A DNA stretch of 64,000 nt, taken from contig JAYMTL010000089.1 of assembly GCA_036897445.1 (NCBI GenBank), forward strand, positions 19,577-83,576. Direction: 5' to 3'. The DNA is from Pelargonium tetragonum (Eukaryota > Streptophyta > Magnoliopsida > Geraniales > Geraniaceae). Shown one piece after another: positions 13,901 through 26,986 of this stretch. The notes below the pieces were generated by a model that saw only the letters and a program-made list of their open reading frames with translations, searched no databases and was not told where the DNA came from. A program made the position numbers and the translations under genes. Within the stretch, counting starts at the first letter, position 1. Each line of letters opens with the position of its first letter.

Positions 13901-16900
13901 AAATCTATAAAAAGCCCAAGATCAAGCCAAGACAGTAAAGAATCCCGAAAAACTCTCGGTGTCCTAGTAAGAGCTTTCACTTTACAGGGACAAGGGTAAC
14001 ATTTAATCAGAATTACAAGTATAGGGTTCATGAACCGATTTATCACTTATCGGGATCCCCAGAGGCATAGGCCCCTAAATTAGTTACTCGTTATCTAAGC
14101 GTGTTTAACTTATTGAGTCAAGATCCTAACTACTTTATTTCTAAGTCATACATTTGAAAGAAACAAGAACTGTGTCAAAAGCACTTTTGTATAATTTAAA
14201 TAAAGAGTCAAAAAAATAGCACAGCCATAAAAGTCTTCTGCGTTATAGCGTACGAAAAAGGGCCAATAGGTTTTCCCTTGCTGCTTTTTTAAGCCCTTAT
14301 TATCATGAACCTTTGTGATAAGGAGAGCCCCCTAGTAAGACTTAAGTAATATACGAGGAATTGGGATAACAAGACCCATAAAATAGAGTATTAAGGAGCG
14401 GAGTGAGGAGAGAAAAGAGAATCCAAAGGAATACACCCTATAAACTTCTTGCGTAAGACCCGTATAAAGAACCCCTACAAGATAAATCTTGCCTAAGATT
14501 TTTAAGGATAGCTTCAGAAGTCAAATACTTGTAAATTGATATTAATTTAAGATTGCTAGGACATACTCTTGAAAAAAAGCAAGCCCTAAGCCTTAGGATT
14601 GCCTCGGCTATGTTATTATCGGGAAGTTGAATATTTACTACTTTTCTAATTGTAAATTGAGGAGATCTAACTTAAGTACATATAACTAAAAAGGGGTTTG
14701 AAGATATAGCATACCCACTGTATAAAGAGCAATCCAATGCATCCAAAATTATGACTCAATCTCACAAAAGGAAGTTATCCCGTAGAAGAAGGAGCTGCAT
14801 TCGTATTCATCAATAAAAGTTTCTAAACCTCAGAAGATACAAAAGAGCGGAATAAATATATAACTTGAAATAGAAAGTCTCTACCTATTAAGAAAAGTAC
14901 GTGCTTTTACGGAACAAAAAAGGGTAAAGTTCTCTAACTACAAACACTACCTTGACTTGGTGGCTTATTTGCTATGCTAAATACTTTACTCCTTTTTCTT
15001 TTTATGGGGCGCCTGGCGCTAGAACTCCTAACTAGATAAAAATCTCAAGGTAGTCTACAAAATTCCCTAGTGTAGTTTGAATATTGGCGGCAAAGCATAG
15101 GACTAAGTTCCAGCTACAAAGCATTTTCTTTTCCTGCCTTATTGTGTGAGCCGAGAAGTACTCATTAAATCAGAGAATTGGATACCTCTATTTTGTATAA
15201 TAGGGGTTACTCCCATCGAGAAGAGCAAACGTATAATCAAATTTTTGATAATACATAAAATTACAAAGTAAAGGGTCTATTAAAAAACGCCTACCATATT
15301 TACACGTTATACCGAACTCTAACATTAGTTACTCAGGATAATAGTAATAGAAAGTAGGGTTTATAGAAGGGCTGAAATCAGAAGTTTCTTCTATCTCAGC
15401 AATTTCTGAAAAGTTTATTCTCTTGTACTTCAAAACCTAACTCTGAGAATGCTAAAAGCAAGGGTTATCTTATTATTGACTCAATAAAAAAACTAGAAGT
15501 TTCTGGACTTGCTTCCAAAAAGAGTAGGACAATCTCTTACCATTGTACAAATTGGGTACCACATAAACAAGATTTAGAGCACCCCTTGAATAAAGTATAA
15601 GCTTCAATTTCTGATATTGGTTATGTGAAAGTAAGTCGATAGCGCAACAGGTGTGGACTTGGTAAGGCTTACTCGCATATATTAAGGTTAATTGAACATA
15701 ACCCGCTTCCAGATTAAGGTATCCTAAAGATTTCAACCAAGAGTATTGAAAGCAAACGGTACCCCTGTAGTACTTTAGAAAAGATTTAGCGGGGGTCTAT
15801 TTCAAATATTTATTTACCTTTTCCATACGAGGGTAAGAAACCAAAAACTTTTTAGTTTTATACCTAAGTTCTGGACTTAGATCCCACTTTATATAGAATA
15901 CACGGATTTTTTACGCCTGTGCTATTTGCGTTTAGTTTCTATAACTTTTGTGCTTTTGTGGGAAAAGCTTCATTTTTAAGGGTTAATCCTGTACTTTCGA
16001 GCACAGCCTATATTCTTTAAATTGATTTACCCAACGGGATACCCTTTGTACTTTATTCAAATGAAACCTAAGCTACAAGGTCTAAGTCGTTTAAATTCAC
16101 TGTCTCCTCTTTTGAAAACCCTTATTTTAGTAAGTTCTTGCGAAATTCATAATAAAAGGGAGGGTGTAAAAACAAAGTCTTTTTTGGGGAAGTGGAAAGC
16201 TCAACTGGGAGTCACTTTATCCTGAGTAGAAGGCCTCTCTAGAAATTTTTCTTTTATAGTAGGACTCGCACGGGTTTTTCCCGGGTACGGGCTCTGTGTT
16301 TTCAGAAAGATTTTTTCAGAATTTTCTTATTACTTTCTCGAACCGAGTTCAGACTTATCTGATTCTGATTAATTTGTGTAGTGCTTAGAGACCTCAAGGA
16401 GCTTTTCGACTATGAAATTAGGCCTAAAAAGGGTTTCCTAATTAGTCTAAATTTAATTACTTCTTGTACGATCCCTATCCATTTAAATTGGGGAGTAAAG
16501 CTTAAACCGGATTTATACTCCTAGAATTCCTAAGTCTTTCCCATTTATAGCACAAAATTTTAATGACTCAGCTTTTCGCAGGACTTTTTAAAGAGAGTCA
16601 TTTTACATTTTAAGCTCTTACACAATAACCAGAATAACATAGATATTTTAGTTCCATAGAATTCACCAAACTTTTCTACTTTCTCCGACAGAAAAGTGGT
16701 AGATCCTATAACGATAAATATACTCAAAAAAGCATGCAATTTGCAAGGTTATACCCATTTTTCAGAAAAGTAATTCGCAGATGTATCCTGGCTAGCACCA
16801 ATTATCCTTGGTTTACGAATTCTCTTCCCTGGATCTTGTTCTGTAGAATTTCATCAATTAAATAATTCCCTAACCCTAAATTTTTATAACCACTCTCTAA

Positions 16901-17330
16901 ATTTGAATCCTGCCTGCTCGTAAGAACCCTATTTGTCCTACCCCACCCTCATACACATTTATAAGAGTCTGACCTTAAGCGTGCTATTATTATAATATAT
17001 GGGAAATTTCCCGGCACTGTATTCTTTGAAATATTTGGCAAGAACCCCGTGGTAGTACAAAATAGAAACTAAAAGGATCCCGGAATCTTTTTTTTAACCT
17101 TTTGTTTGTTAGGGGTCCTAGGCAGTTTGCTTTAAGGAAGATTTTGACCATTCAAAGAAAGAGAGATAAGTCTTTATTTATCTATATACTATATAAGCGA
17201 TTTTTGCATTGACGGAGTTCTAGAAGTGGAAGAAGGGGCCCTTATAAGCAGGGCTGCTGCTAAGTTAAGAGGTTCTACGAATTCAAGAAAGAGTTTCCAA
17301 AAAGAACCAAGTATAGGTTTTTAGAAAAGT

Positions 17331-18060
17331 TTAGTACGAGTCTCTTGGATATTTCCTTTTTATCGCCTAATGTATATAAGTGATAGGATGAGTATAGATA
17401 GGGTTTCTTTGCGGATACTTATAATGGAAAGGTAGATTTATGGATTTCTTAGTTTTTATAAGTGGGATTTGAACTCGTGTAGTCGATCTATTGTAGCTTT
17501 GGAGTTACTGTATTCTATTCTAAGGTGTTTTAGGGCTTAGGATTCTTCCCTGTTGTAGCTTTACTGTACCTAGTCCAGTATTCCCTATATACATTTTATT
17601 ATAATGTATCTAATCTATATTCAGCTTTTAGTTGTTGGAAAATGAAGTAGTTGCTCCTTTGTTTCCAATGGGGCTCTATCCTATAAGAACAGGGAAGAAG
17701 AGGAATCCCCCTTAGAAAACCAACTGATTAATTACATTACCTATTACCACTATACATTTTTGAATCTATTTCATTACTAACTACTAAGTAATTAATAGAA
17801 TACTTATACACTTTAATTTAATAACCAGTAATATAACAAATATCTAAAGGACGAATATACTTGCTAACAAGCGCTAGAGAAATAGGTAAGTTAGGGGAGT
17901 ACTAACAAGAAGAAGGCTAAACAGTTATAGCCTTAGCTCCCCATAATAAAAAGTATAGCTATGATATAGATATAGAGGGCTGGCCCATACAATAAAACAA
18001 GCCCGATACATTAAAGTCTTGAATAGGGGGCCGGTCTAGGAAGTTTCTGGGAATACTAAG
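17331..18060. other. Compositional patch poor in GC cores
   Basis: In this stretch the G-run/C-run cores become sparse. The plus strand is T/G-biased in the left half (to about 17700) and A/C-biased in the right half, with many TA steps. A nested stem-loop lies near its right end (17894-17942). I see no coding frame. It could be an inserted segment of different origin, or simply a patch with a different mutational history. The boundaries are by eye and good to about 100 bases. Confidence 0.4.
17894..17942. repeat. Nested stem-loop
   Basis: The outer arms GGGGAG (17894-17899) and CTCCCC (17937-17942) enclose inner arms AAGGCTA (17913-17919) and TAGCCTT (17928-17934) around an 8-nt loop. The two helices share one axis with an asymmetric internal loop (13 nt on the left, 2 nt on the right). 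It lies inside a patch otherwise poor in GC cores. The function is unknown; a structured RNA or an element end are possibilities. Confidence 0.5.
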
Positions 18061-20219
18061 CAACCCCTTGACTTTGAAACATAAAGATCTTGTTTTCCAA
18101 TTGATTTGTATCTCAATTATTGAAATTTATACAATAAAAAGGGGTAATAAACCCAAGAATATGTTTGTCTACAAGGTATTCGGAAGTTATCAAGCTTATA
18201 ATCTTTTCTTTCGGGGAGTCCTTAAAATGGAGTTTCTTTATCCCGGCTTGTATTCCTGGGCTTCCCTTTATTAACTATTATGGATTACTTTATATCCTAT
18301 TTTTCTTTTCTTAAGCTCCATCAATATTATATAAATTTTATAAAAATCTAAAGATAAAAGAAAGATCCCCTCTTGAGTAAGTTATGCCCAACCAAGAAAT
18401 TCTTACTATTCCTTAATGCATCGGGTTGTTGTAATATAAACTGGCTAAAGTTCAAAAAGGTTTGACTTTCTAAATTTGTTCATTTAGTTATCGAGGACGG
18501 TATCCATACTCTAAATTAAACTTCTTTTAACCGGTTCTATCTCTTTCTTGAAAGTTTTTTTGAGATAACAGCTTATATTATAACTACTTTATGCTAAAGT
18601 ACTCTTCAAGCAGCACTGGGTTTTTATAAGCCAAATACTTTTTAAAGATGTAGGAACCCCTGTTTAGCAACTGCAAGATAATAGGGATGAATTCAACAAA
18701 TTGAACATAAGCTTTGATAAGACAAGGTCTTACAAGATTCTTTAATAATTTTTTATATAACTTTATATAAATATAACATAATGCATAAAAAATTCCCCTT
18801 AAAACCTAAGTAAAATCATCCTTAGACCTATAGTAATACTCTTGACATAAAAATTTTTATAAGTAGGCTTGGAAATTTCCCGAGTTCGAAACATATTTAG
18901 AATAACTTCTTTTCTACCGGCTTAATAAATTAGGTGTGCTTATATACGAAAAAGCTTTTGGAGGCATAGAGGGGTCATCTAAAACAAAGAGGCTTCTTTT
19001 ACAAGGGTACCCCGCTAGTGATATACCCCTTAATTAAAAGACAGGGTTTTGGTGGATAACTTAATCACTTAGATAGAAATTTCTTGTTATAACCTCTCTC
19101 CGTGGGATTCCTACTAAAAAAAGGGCTTTTTAGGGTTGAGAGGTCTATCCAGTATTCTAAAAAGAAGCGTTAATATAAGGGACCTCGAGCACTCCTGAAA
19201 GGATTTAAATCCCAGTATATTGTAATTGTAGTAAAGTTTGTACGTAAAAAGACTCAATCCTGGATCTCAATTTAACTAAGTTACCTTATAAGGGCTCACT
19301 AAAGTAACCTAATACTAATTATTAAAAAAAAGTAAATAATATAAGACTCACTGACTGATTTGCTAATGAAACCCATACTAAAAATTCTCAAAGAAAAAGA
19401 GGGGAGGTAACTCCTAACCTAAAATGAATACTTTAAGTTAAGGGACCCTGCCTTAATTTCTTATTTTAATTATTTCTAACACGTTTCTTAGTCTTGCGTA
19501 AGTTAGAAGTCCCGCACCCTTGGGAGTAAAGATACAAAAGAAATTCCTTAAAGGTTCCGACGCTTGCTACTTTAAGCAATCGCGGAGTTGGAGCGTGCCT
19601 CTCTTATATATTTCATTCCTCAGCTTTATTATCTAGTATGGGGTCCAGAAAAAGCAATTCTGTAATTCTGTATTAATCTCTAACTAGATTTTCTACAAAG
19701 TTAGGAGTCTATTAACAGCGGTTTGCTTAACCTGTTATTTTTAATGTTAGCACTCAACATTCTACCCACTCACTAAAAAAAAGTGGTTTGTATTAGAAAA
19801 ATATTTAACAAGGAGATCCTCGAGACTTTCGTATGATATAAAAGCCGAAGTACCCTAAATTTTCTTTCTGTATATAGTTGATACCCGCACTTTCTAAGAA
19901 AATACTCGGCAGTTTAGAATAAGATTTAATAAAAAAAATTCTATAGAAATGTCTGGGGTCCCTTTATATTAGTTTTATCTCATATTTAACAAACAAGGTT
20001 AAGAGTTTCTATCTAGTTTAAGAAGTGAGTCCTTATTCCCCTATAGGACAAGTTATTTAACTCTACATATTTATAAGTATTTTCTAGGCAAAGGGGCTCC
20101 CTTAGAGCCGTTATTCCTGCCCAGTGCCTTGCTTTTTGAAATCAGTATCATCTTACAACGACTTTCCTCAGAGAGTTCCTGACTTTTATAAGACTTCCTC
20201 AACTACGGACACCTCAAAG

Positions 20220-20227
20220 GGGGCCCC
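20220..20227. repeat. GGGGCCCC palindromic core
   Basis: This exact copy of the over-represented G/C octamer is extended by one more G on the left. It sits between AT-rich flanks like the copies at 5370, 32666, 48254 and 58204. No gene is nearby. Confidence 0.6.
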
Positions 20228-23200
20228 TAGATTTTTCCTAGGATATAGCGTCCCTATAAGATAAGGACTACCAAGCAATTAATTGTAAAGAATTCCGGTC
20301 AACTTTCTCCTTGAGATACAAAAAGGGTTTCCAAATTTAGCACTTCTCCGCGTTTTGTTACACTTGTTTTAGCCTCTTAGAATGTAAAACTATAGTCCCT
20401 TTTAGGGGTTGTGATACAATTACAATACAGACCGCCTCTTTTTTAGTTGATTACCTCCCTCAACGTATCGATCAAGAGTGAACTTAAAGTCTAAGTAGGG
20501 TTTTAACATAGTAGTAAGTAAGTTAAACAAAAGAAATTAGAGTCCTGCTGAGAAAGAAACCTAAGGTCTAACAAAAAAGTCCAGAAAAGCTTCGTAGGTG
20601 GGTTTCCCGTAATAACTGGTATGTAGAATTTCGAAAATAAAGGAATGCACAAAAGTAGCTCCCTACAAAACTTTGGCTTTCAACAAAAAGGAGTTGGTTA
20701 ATTAATCTTTTTAAGCCCCCACTGCTAGATGGAAAACCCACATTTGCGGAGATTCCTGGATCCTATTTTTAATATATCTACAAAAGGCTTTACTTTTTCT
20801 GTATGTTATCCCATTAACTCTGACACTAAAAGCTGATCTTAAGGTACCCTTCCCACTGAGAATGTTTTATTTATTATCCTAACAAGGCTCCTAGATACAA
20901 GGTAAAATGCTTTTTATACCCTAAAAATGACTTTGATTTTACTTTTATCCTACGAAGCTTTTTTTCTAGTATGGGATCTCCGTGCTATACTTGTGTATCC
21001 TTTTTCAACTTCTTTTAAAGAAAAGAGGGGTCTCCTTTTGTAACGGGTGCCCTAATATATTAACTTACTCAAGCTCAAAGAAGGCATTCCTTTTCCCAGG
21101 CCAGTAAAAAGTGATGCAGTTTGAGAATATGGAACAAACTTTTTGATACTTGAGTCAGGGAGTTCTTGTAAGAGCTTTTTACTATACCGGACGAGCCTGT
21201 TTGGTATCTTTTACTTCAAAGAGGCCGAGCCTACGGGAGTATCCTAGAGCCAAAAAGGGCTTTTTTATACATTTAGAGAAAGAGAAAAAGCACTCTGCTG
21301 GAAAATACAAAAGCGGAATAGGACAATTTAAACTAGAGTACCCCGTAAATGACTGTAAACCAACCCCTGTTTAAATAAAAAGAAAGGAGCGGCGATGCTC
21401 TCGAATCTCCCCGATATGAGTTCTTGCTCTAGGCAGTACATATATATATAAAGAAGAGTACCTTAAGTATGCTATAACCTCTCACTGTAAAGATTTACCC
21501 TTTTGATAGAACACAATACTTTTAAGAAACTACTAGAGCTGGAAGCCCCTACCCTAAATACTATGCTAAAAGTTATCGAACACTTGCACTTGACCCTAAA
21601 AGAAAGGCGGATCCATAAGAAATTTAGTTATAAGAAAGAACTTTACCAGGACGAGGGTGCAACCCCGGGACCCAAGTAAAATAGTTAACCCTGTTGTAAG
21701 CAAGAATCCTCATAATATATTTAGAATTCTGGCGCTAAAAAGATAGAGTACTCTTTTTTTAATCCTTTTACTTCAAGGCCCTCCAGATTAAAAAAATCTT
21801 ATCTTTTCAAAGCTCCGTGCATTAGTTTAAGCAGCAAGAGCCCTCGGCGCCCTCCTATCGCTCTGGATTACAAAAGCTAGAACTATGCCTTTGCCAGATC
21901 TGGTTAGTAAACTTATATCACCCCTATTTATGCTTCCTATAACCACAGGCTCCAACTTGTTTAAAGGATTCCGCAAGAACTTGTTAGACATAACTACTCG
22001 TTTTAACATTCTGGCACAACAGCTAATAGAATTTGACTGGGTTATGATACATACGTTCAGCACTTTGTGTGACCCACTTGTATTAAAGAAACAGCCTCTG
22101 AAAGGGGTTAGAAAGTATATAAATTGAAATTCAGTTCTTGAATCCAGGAGAAATACCCAATCATGTATTCATAAAAAGCGTTCTATGAAAATTCCTAACA
22201 CGGATATTTGTAGACAGTGCAGTTCCAAAACATTAGTATAAAAAAGTTCACATTCAAGACACTTTCAACTTAATTTCTGTCAGAATACTCCATTGGGACT
22301 TGTATTAATGAAAACTCTATTCTTGGGAGTACTTGGGGGCTCCACCTCTAGAAATGTGTAAAAAACTTGTTATTAAAATTTCCTTGCTCAAGATATTCTA
22401 GGACTTTTAACTTCTTTATGGGTATATCGGGTTGGGTTACCATAGTTACTAGTAAAAACTCAGGCAAAAAAAATAAGTAAAATTCCGTAAATCCAAATCT
22501 CGAACTTAACATTAGAGCTCAAGGAGAAAATCTTGTGTCTCCTTATATATGGGGCCTGTACAAATGCTATTTATATCAAAAAGTTTTGTGGCATCTTTTT
22601 TTTTTATTCTGTAAGACTAAACTTTTCCTAGTTAGTAAAGAATTCTTTTTTAGAAGCCTGGGGTAATAAAGCTCTTTCTCTACATTTACGGATTCATACA
22701 TCTTGATAAAACTTACTCTGGAAATAATAGAAAATACTTGTACGAAATTTGGACTTAAGTGAAATGAAATTGAACGCACTCTTACTCTTATAAGGGTCGT
22801 TGTCAGGCATACAAAATTATCTTTCTAGAGGCGCTCAAACTGGGTCCAAAGGAATTTTATACTTGATAAAGGAATCCCTTTGTATTGTATACTGTATACG
22901 CCCCCAAAAAGAACTAACTCCGGCTAGGTATCCTAAGATTTTGTTAAATTTCCTCAATAATAGACAGAAAAAGCGCAGTCTCTAGCTAGCAGAAGCTTCA
23001 CAGTACAAAAATGACGGGTCCCTTCCGGAAAAACAGGACCGCTTTACTAAATTTGCTCTACCCGCTCAGATCGGAGTAAGAGTACCCTTACTTTTTTGTA
23101 GGACGGGTTTCTGGTGTTCAAATCTTCTTAATTGATAACTGGGTTTCTTAATTTTAAATTAAACCTGCTAGAATAAATAAGGAATACGGCCCGGTAAAAG

Positions 23201-23462
23201 TAACTCTTAAGTGTATTAGTCGAAACCCAATCCGTCCTATTATCAAGTCTACGCTTTATCTATTATCAGTTCTCGTGCGAAGAAAATCTGTGTCTCCTAA
23301 AAAGTTTTATTAAATACAAGTCTTCTCCTTACTTTACTACAGGAGGAATCAGTTACCTTGAATAGATGAAAAGAATTTTAGTAATTTTAGCTCCCAAGGA
23401 GCCCCGGTTGATGCCTATAATTTCTATATTAAACGTAGATTAAAGAAGCCAGGAACCTGGGG

Positions 23463-23473
23463 TTCGAATCCAC
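23463..23473 (+). other. Isolated tRNA T-arm-like sequence
   Basis: The sequence GGTTCGAATCC matches the conserved T-loop and flanking bases of tRNAs. An 11-mer of this composition is expected only about 0.01 times in both strands of the window. The five bases on each side form only three T-stem pairs, and I find no anticodon arm or acceptor stem around it. It could be a tRNA remnant or chance. Confidence 0.2.
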
Positions 23474-25117
23474 TTTTTATCCAGATATAAGGGTTAAAGT
23501 AGAGATAAATTACTATAATAAAGAGTAAAGTTATAGTAGTACCGGTATAACGAAATTGACTTATTAAAGTCTTTCTAAACTGGGTTTGACTTTTTTCTAG
23601 TTTTACTAAAGGAGCTCCCATATTATTACCTTCTCTTCGACTTCGATAGCTCTCCGACTTAATCCTGTTTGGATACCTTTTAATTTCATTATGGGCGCAT
23701 TTCCTTTTTGATTACTAGTATTTCCCTTGACATTTAGTTAATACAAAATATCTAGAATTTTGGGAGATACAAACTAGATAAAGAAGCCCTTAAGGAAAGA
23801 CAGCTTATACCATGTAAAAAACAGCAGGAGGATACTTGATAGAAACTACCCTGGTTTTAAGATTCCTTTTGTTCAGCCCCGGGAGACGAGAATAAGAGGG
23901 AACCTCTCTTTATTTATGCTTTATTTCCTAATATTTGGCCCTTAATAACCCTGCTTTTTGTTAAACAAGGAACCCCCTGGCATGGGTACGCGCCTTTTTT
24001 AAATAGATAGGAAAAGCTCAGAATAGAATGAAGTTGGATGCTTTACTAGTGTTGCAGGGCCACTCCTTAATAAAGCTTAAAGCTACACCCACGGCTAAAA
24101 TGTTGAATTAGCTTTAGTATAAAAAAAGCATCCAGGGTTCTCTCAAAGGAATACCCGTTATAAATGGACTAGTGTGAGATTATACCTTTTTTTCGTCTGT
24201 ATCTTAGGAGTCTTAAACAGTACTCATAATACTTATAGCTACTTACCTACTTTAACCTTGAAAAAGAAAAAGTTGCTGCCGGAACATAAGTCTAGCTGCT
24301 GAAATGGGCCATCCGTATAAAACTCACAAAGAGTACGTTTAGTTATAGACTAGCTTATATAAGAATTGACACATATTACAACCTTAGTTAATAGCTTTGA
24401 GTTCTCCTTAAACAAAAGGAGTAAAGTCCTTCACTTGGCAGGAAGATATAAGGATTAATAATTAATAAAAAGCAACCTTCTTTGGATGGAGATTGAAAAG
24501 TCTTACTTTAAGGGTAACCCCCGCCCAAGAACCCCTATAAATAACTGATGAAACCAAAAGGGAGATATTCTACCATATTCTTGTTTACACAAGGCACTTA
24601 AATTCTTAATTTAGGAGAGTCTACTTAGTTGTTAGGTTCAGACGCTAACAAGAAATTTGACCTCAACGGAGACTATTAAAACCTCGTTTAACAGGCTTTT
24701 TAACAAGCACGCAGCCCTAACCTCCTTTCTTATACCCTTAAAAACCTGGTAAGTACAATAAAGTAAGATACTCGGTCCTAAATTAGATCAAAAAGCGTGC
24801 CCTATGGAAACCCCCGTAAAAAGTCTTAGCTATGATTTTTGCAAACAACTGTGTCCTTAATTATAAAATAGGGTAAGTAGTAGGATCCCAAGCAAGCGGA
24901 TATTAAACATATAGAAAGACATTACTAAATTATCTTGTACGAATTTACAGCAAAACCCCAGCACTTTAATATGAAAACCTGCTAAGCTCCTTCCTAAACC
25001 CGAAACCTAGTAGTGCATAGTAATTTCTTTTTTTAGAGAGATCAACTACCTTCGAGAAATCCTGCATTTTATGTTATAGTAAGAGCCCCGTACGACCTAA
25101 AATCATAGGTTCGAATC

Positions 25118-25128
25118 CCGTTGTTAGA
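25118..25128 (+). other. Isolated tRNA T-arm-like sequence
   Basis: This is the second plus-strand copy of GGTTCGAATCC. Here the T stem (ATAGG with CCCGT) makes four of five possible pairs, counting one G-U. The upstream bases ACCTA...TAGGT can pair, but that helix would use part of the T stem, and no acceptor stem complementary to the downstream TGTTAGA is present. It may be a degraded tRNA or coincidence. Confidence 0.25.
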
Positions 25129-25498
25129 AGAACTGTCCGTTTGCAGAATTCTTGCTATATTTGGAAGTCTTTTGAGGAAATCCTTGTAAGGGATCGCCCA
25201 CTTTTAACTTTTAACAGAAAGTACAGAAAAACGCCTTGTTCGCTATCTAATAAAATTTTTTGGAATTCATTTCATCCTGCTGCCCTAATTGAGTACAGTT
25301 ATTCTTTATATATATAGCTTTTCAAAAAGTTACTCAATCTAGAAAAGGGATTGCTTTTTCTTTTTATTACACAGGTTTACAACAAGTCTTTTTAAAAATC
25401 TAAGTTAACTTAATAAGGGCCCTTTTCAAAACCTAGAAATTCTGCAGACAATAGAAGACTTTATTAAATAGAACGCTCCTGGTGAGTTAGCATAAGGA

Positions 25499-25527
25499 GG
25501 CCCCAAAAAGACAGGCCCCAAAAAGAC
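25499..25527. repeat. Tandem duplication, 15-bp unit x2
   Basis: The unit GGCCCCAAAAAGAC(A) is repeated immediately: 25499-25513, then 25514-25527, with the fifteenth base of the second copy changed to T. It is notable because the duplicated unit includes a GC core (GGCCCC), so duplication is one way such cores could multiply. Confidence 0.8.
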
Positions 25528-26961
25528 TAGACTACAAACCTCTTCATTCAAGCATTATAAAAATTCGTTTGGGCTTATACAAGTGGCTACCTACTGCAGC
25601 ACTCTTTTCTAGCCAAGGTGGCAGGTTTGTTATCTAGTGGTCTTTTTATGGGTTTTCGTTATAAACTTGTTTTCGTTTAACTTCGGAAGTAGAGAAAGGA
25701 CCGAATCCGATTCGCCGCCGGAGAAAGGTCTGAGTATTAAAGTCAAACGAGCTCCTCAGGTTCTGTGTCTATTTCTGAAATGAGTTTTGTTTTCCCAACC
25801 CGTTGTTCTCAAAAGGTATTTGATTGCAATAGACGTAATCTTAATCCGAATCTTTTTACCCAGGTTCCCTTTTCCTTTTTATGAGTATCAAGAAAGTTAC
25901 AAAACTTATTCACACCGAATCCCGTACGGGGTGCTCTGTACCACCGCAAATTAGTCGAAGCATGAAAATAAGGGAAGGTAGGATCCGCATTCAAAATATA
26001 TTAAAAGCGGGGAACTAGCAAATAAAGGCATCCCGCTGCTGTTTAAGAAGGGGAGTTTAAACTAATATAATAGAAACTCTAAGTATTCAAACTATATACC
26101 CTTTTCTTTCGCGAACTATGTAGTTAGCGTTGGCTCATATAATCCAAAATCCCTTGTTTTAGTACGGGGGTTGCCCCACCATAAAACTAACAAAAAAAGT
26201 AACCCGCCCGGCAAAAAAATCTTTTATTTCGAACTTAATGCCTGTTAGTAAAGAAATCTGCAGGACCGCTACCCCTAAGCAATCCTTTTTTATACAACAT
26301 TTTTCTTATTATTCTATAAAGGGGTTTTCCTTATAATCCAGCCATTAGCATCCTTTATAAGTTAAATTGCAGTAAGGACCCATTTCACTTAAAGTGAGAG
26401 CCCCGGCAATTTAGTATATAAGTTTCGAGTGCATTTGAGCCTATATTCTTTAATTAAGCTGCTCGCTTTCCTATCAAATTTCCCGAACCCCTTTAACACT
26501 TTTAACCGGGGCTTTCTCTAAAAAAATCCTATAAACAGGACCTTATATAGTTGTAGATTTTTATGCATTTCCAGTAATTTAAGGGTGAGATTTAGTTAGT
26601 CTGATACTACCTAGGATGTACATTATTTGTAATATATCAGGATTCCCCAAAGTACTTTTTTTAGTTACTATATAGACTGGACTTCTCCCTAAAGAAAGAA
26701 GGTCGAGATTTGTAATTTAGAATACCTACAAATTCACGAGGAGAGTATCCAACTTTTTCTTTTCCGAAAGTTATGGCGAATAACCCCTTACTACAGCTTC
26801 TTAGCAAGCCCTAGTACTTAACTTAGGTATTGCTTCTTATTTAACTAAGTTAGGTTTAATAGCATCGGGTTCGGCAAGAGCTAATAAAACATCGTACGAA
26901 GCTCCGGTAGTATACTAGTATATAAGATACGTTGTTAAGTTTCTAAAAGAATAAAAAATAC

Positions 26962-26986
26962 GGCTTAATCTAAGCAGATTAAGGCC
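26962..26986. repeat. Stem-loop, 8-bp perfect stem extended by 2 bp
   Basis: CTTAATCT (26964-26971) and AGATTAAG (26976-26983) pair perfectly around the loop AAGC. Beyond one bulged G (26984), GG (26962-26963) pairs with CC (26985-26986). Three more C/T bases follow. It might mark an RNA 3' end, but there is no gene upstream for it to serve. Confidence 0.55.

Larger units (their letters stand above)
1..17330. other. Gene-free AT-rich stretch with dispersed GC-rich palindromic cores
   Basis: I see no supportable gene on either strand. Open frames are short (none above 108 codons), overlap on opposite strands and show no recognisable motif. The sequence is AT-rich and interrupted every 50-120 bases by short G-run/C-run cores, for example GGGAGCTCTCCC at 255-266, AGAGGGCCTCT at 591-601 and GGGGCCCC at 5370-5377. 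Local structures listed separately are a GC hairpin at 4059-4074, an 11-bp tandem duplication at 4377-4398 and a 16-bp palindrome at 10971-10986. Intergenic organelle DNA is my best reading, but this is inference from texture and not from any gene. Confidence 0.6.
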
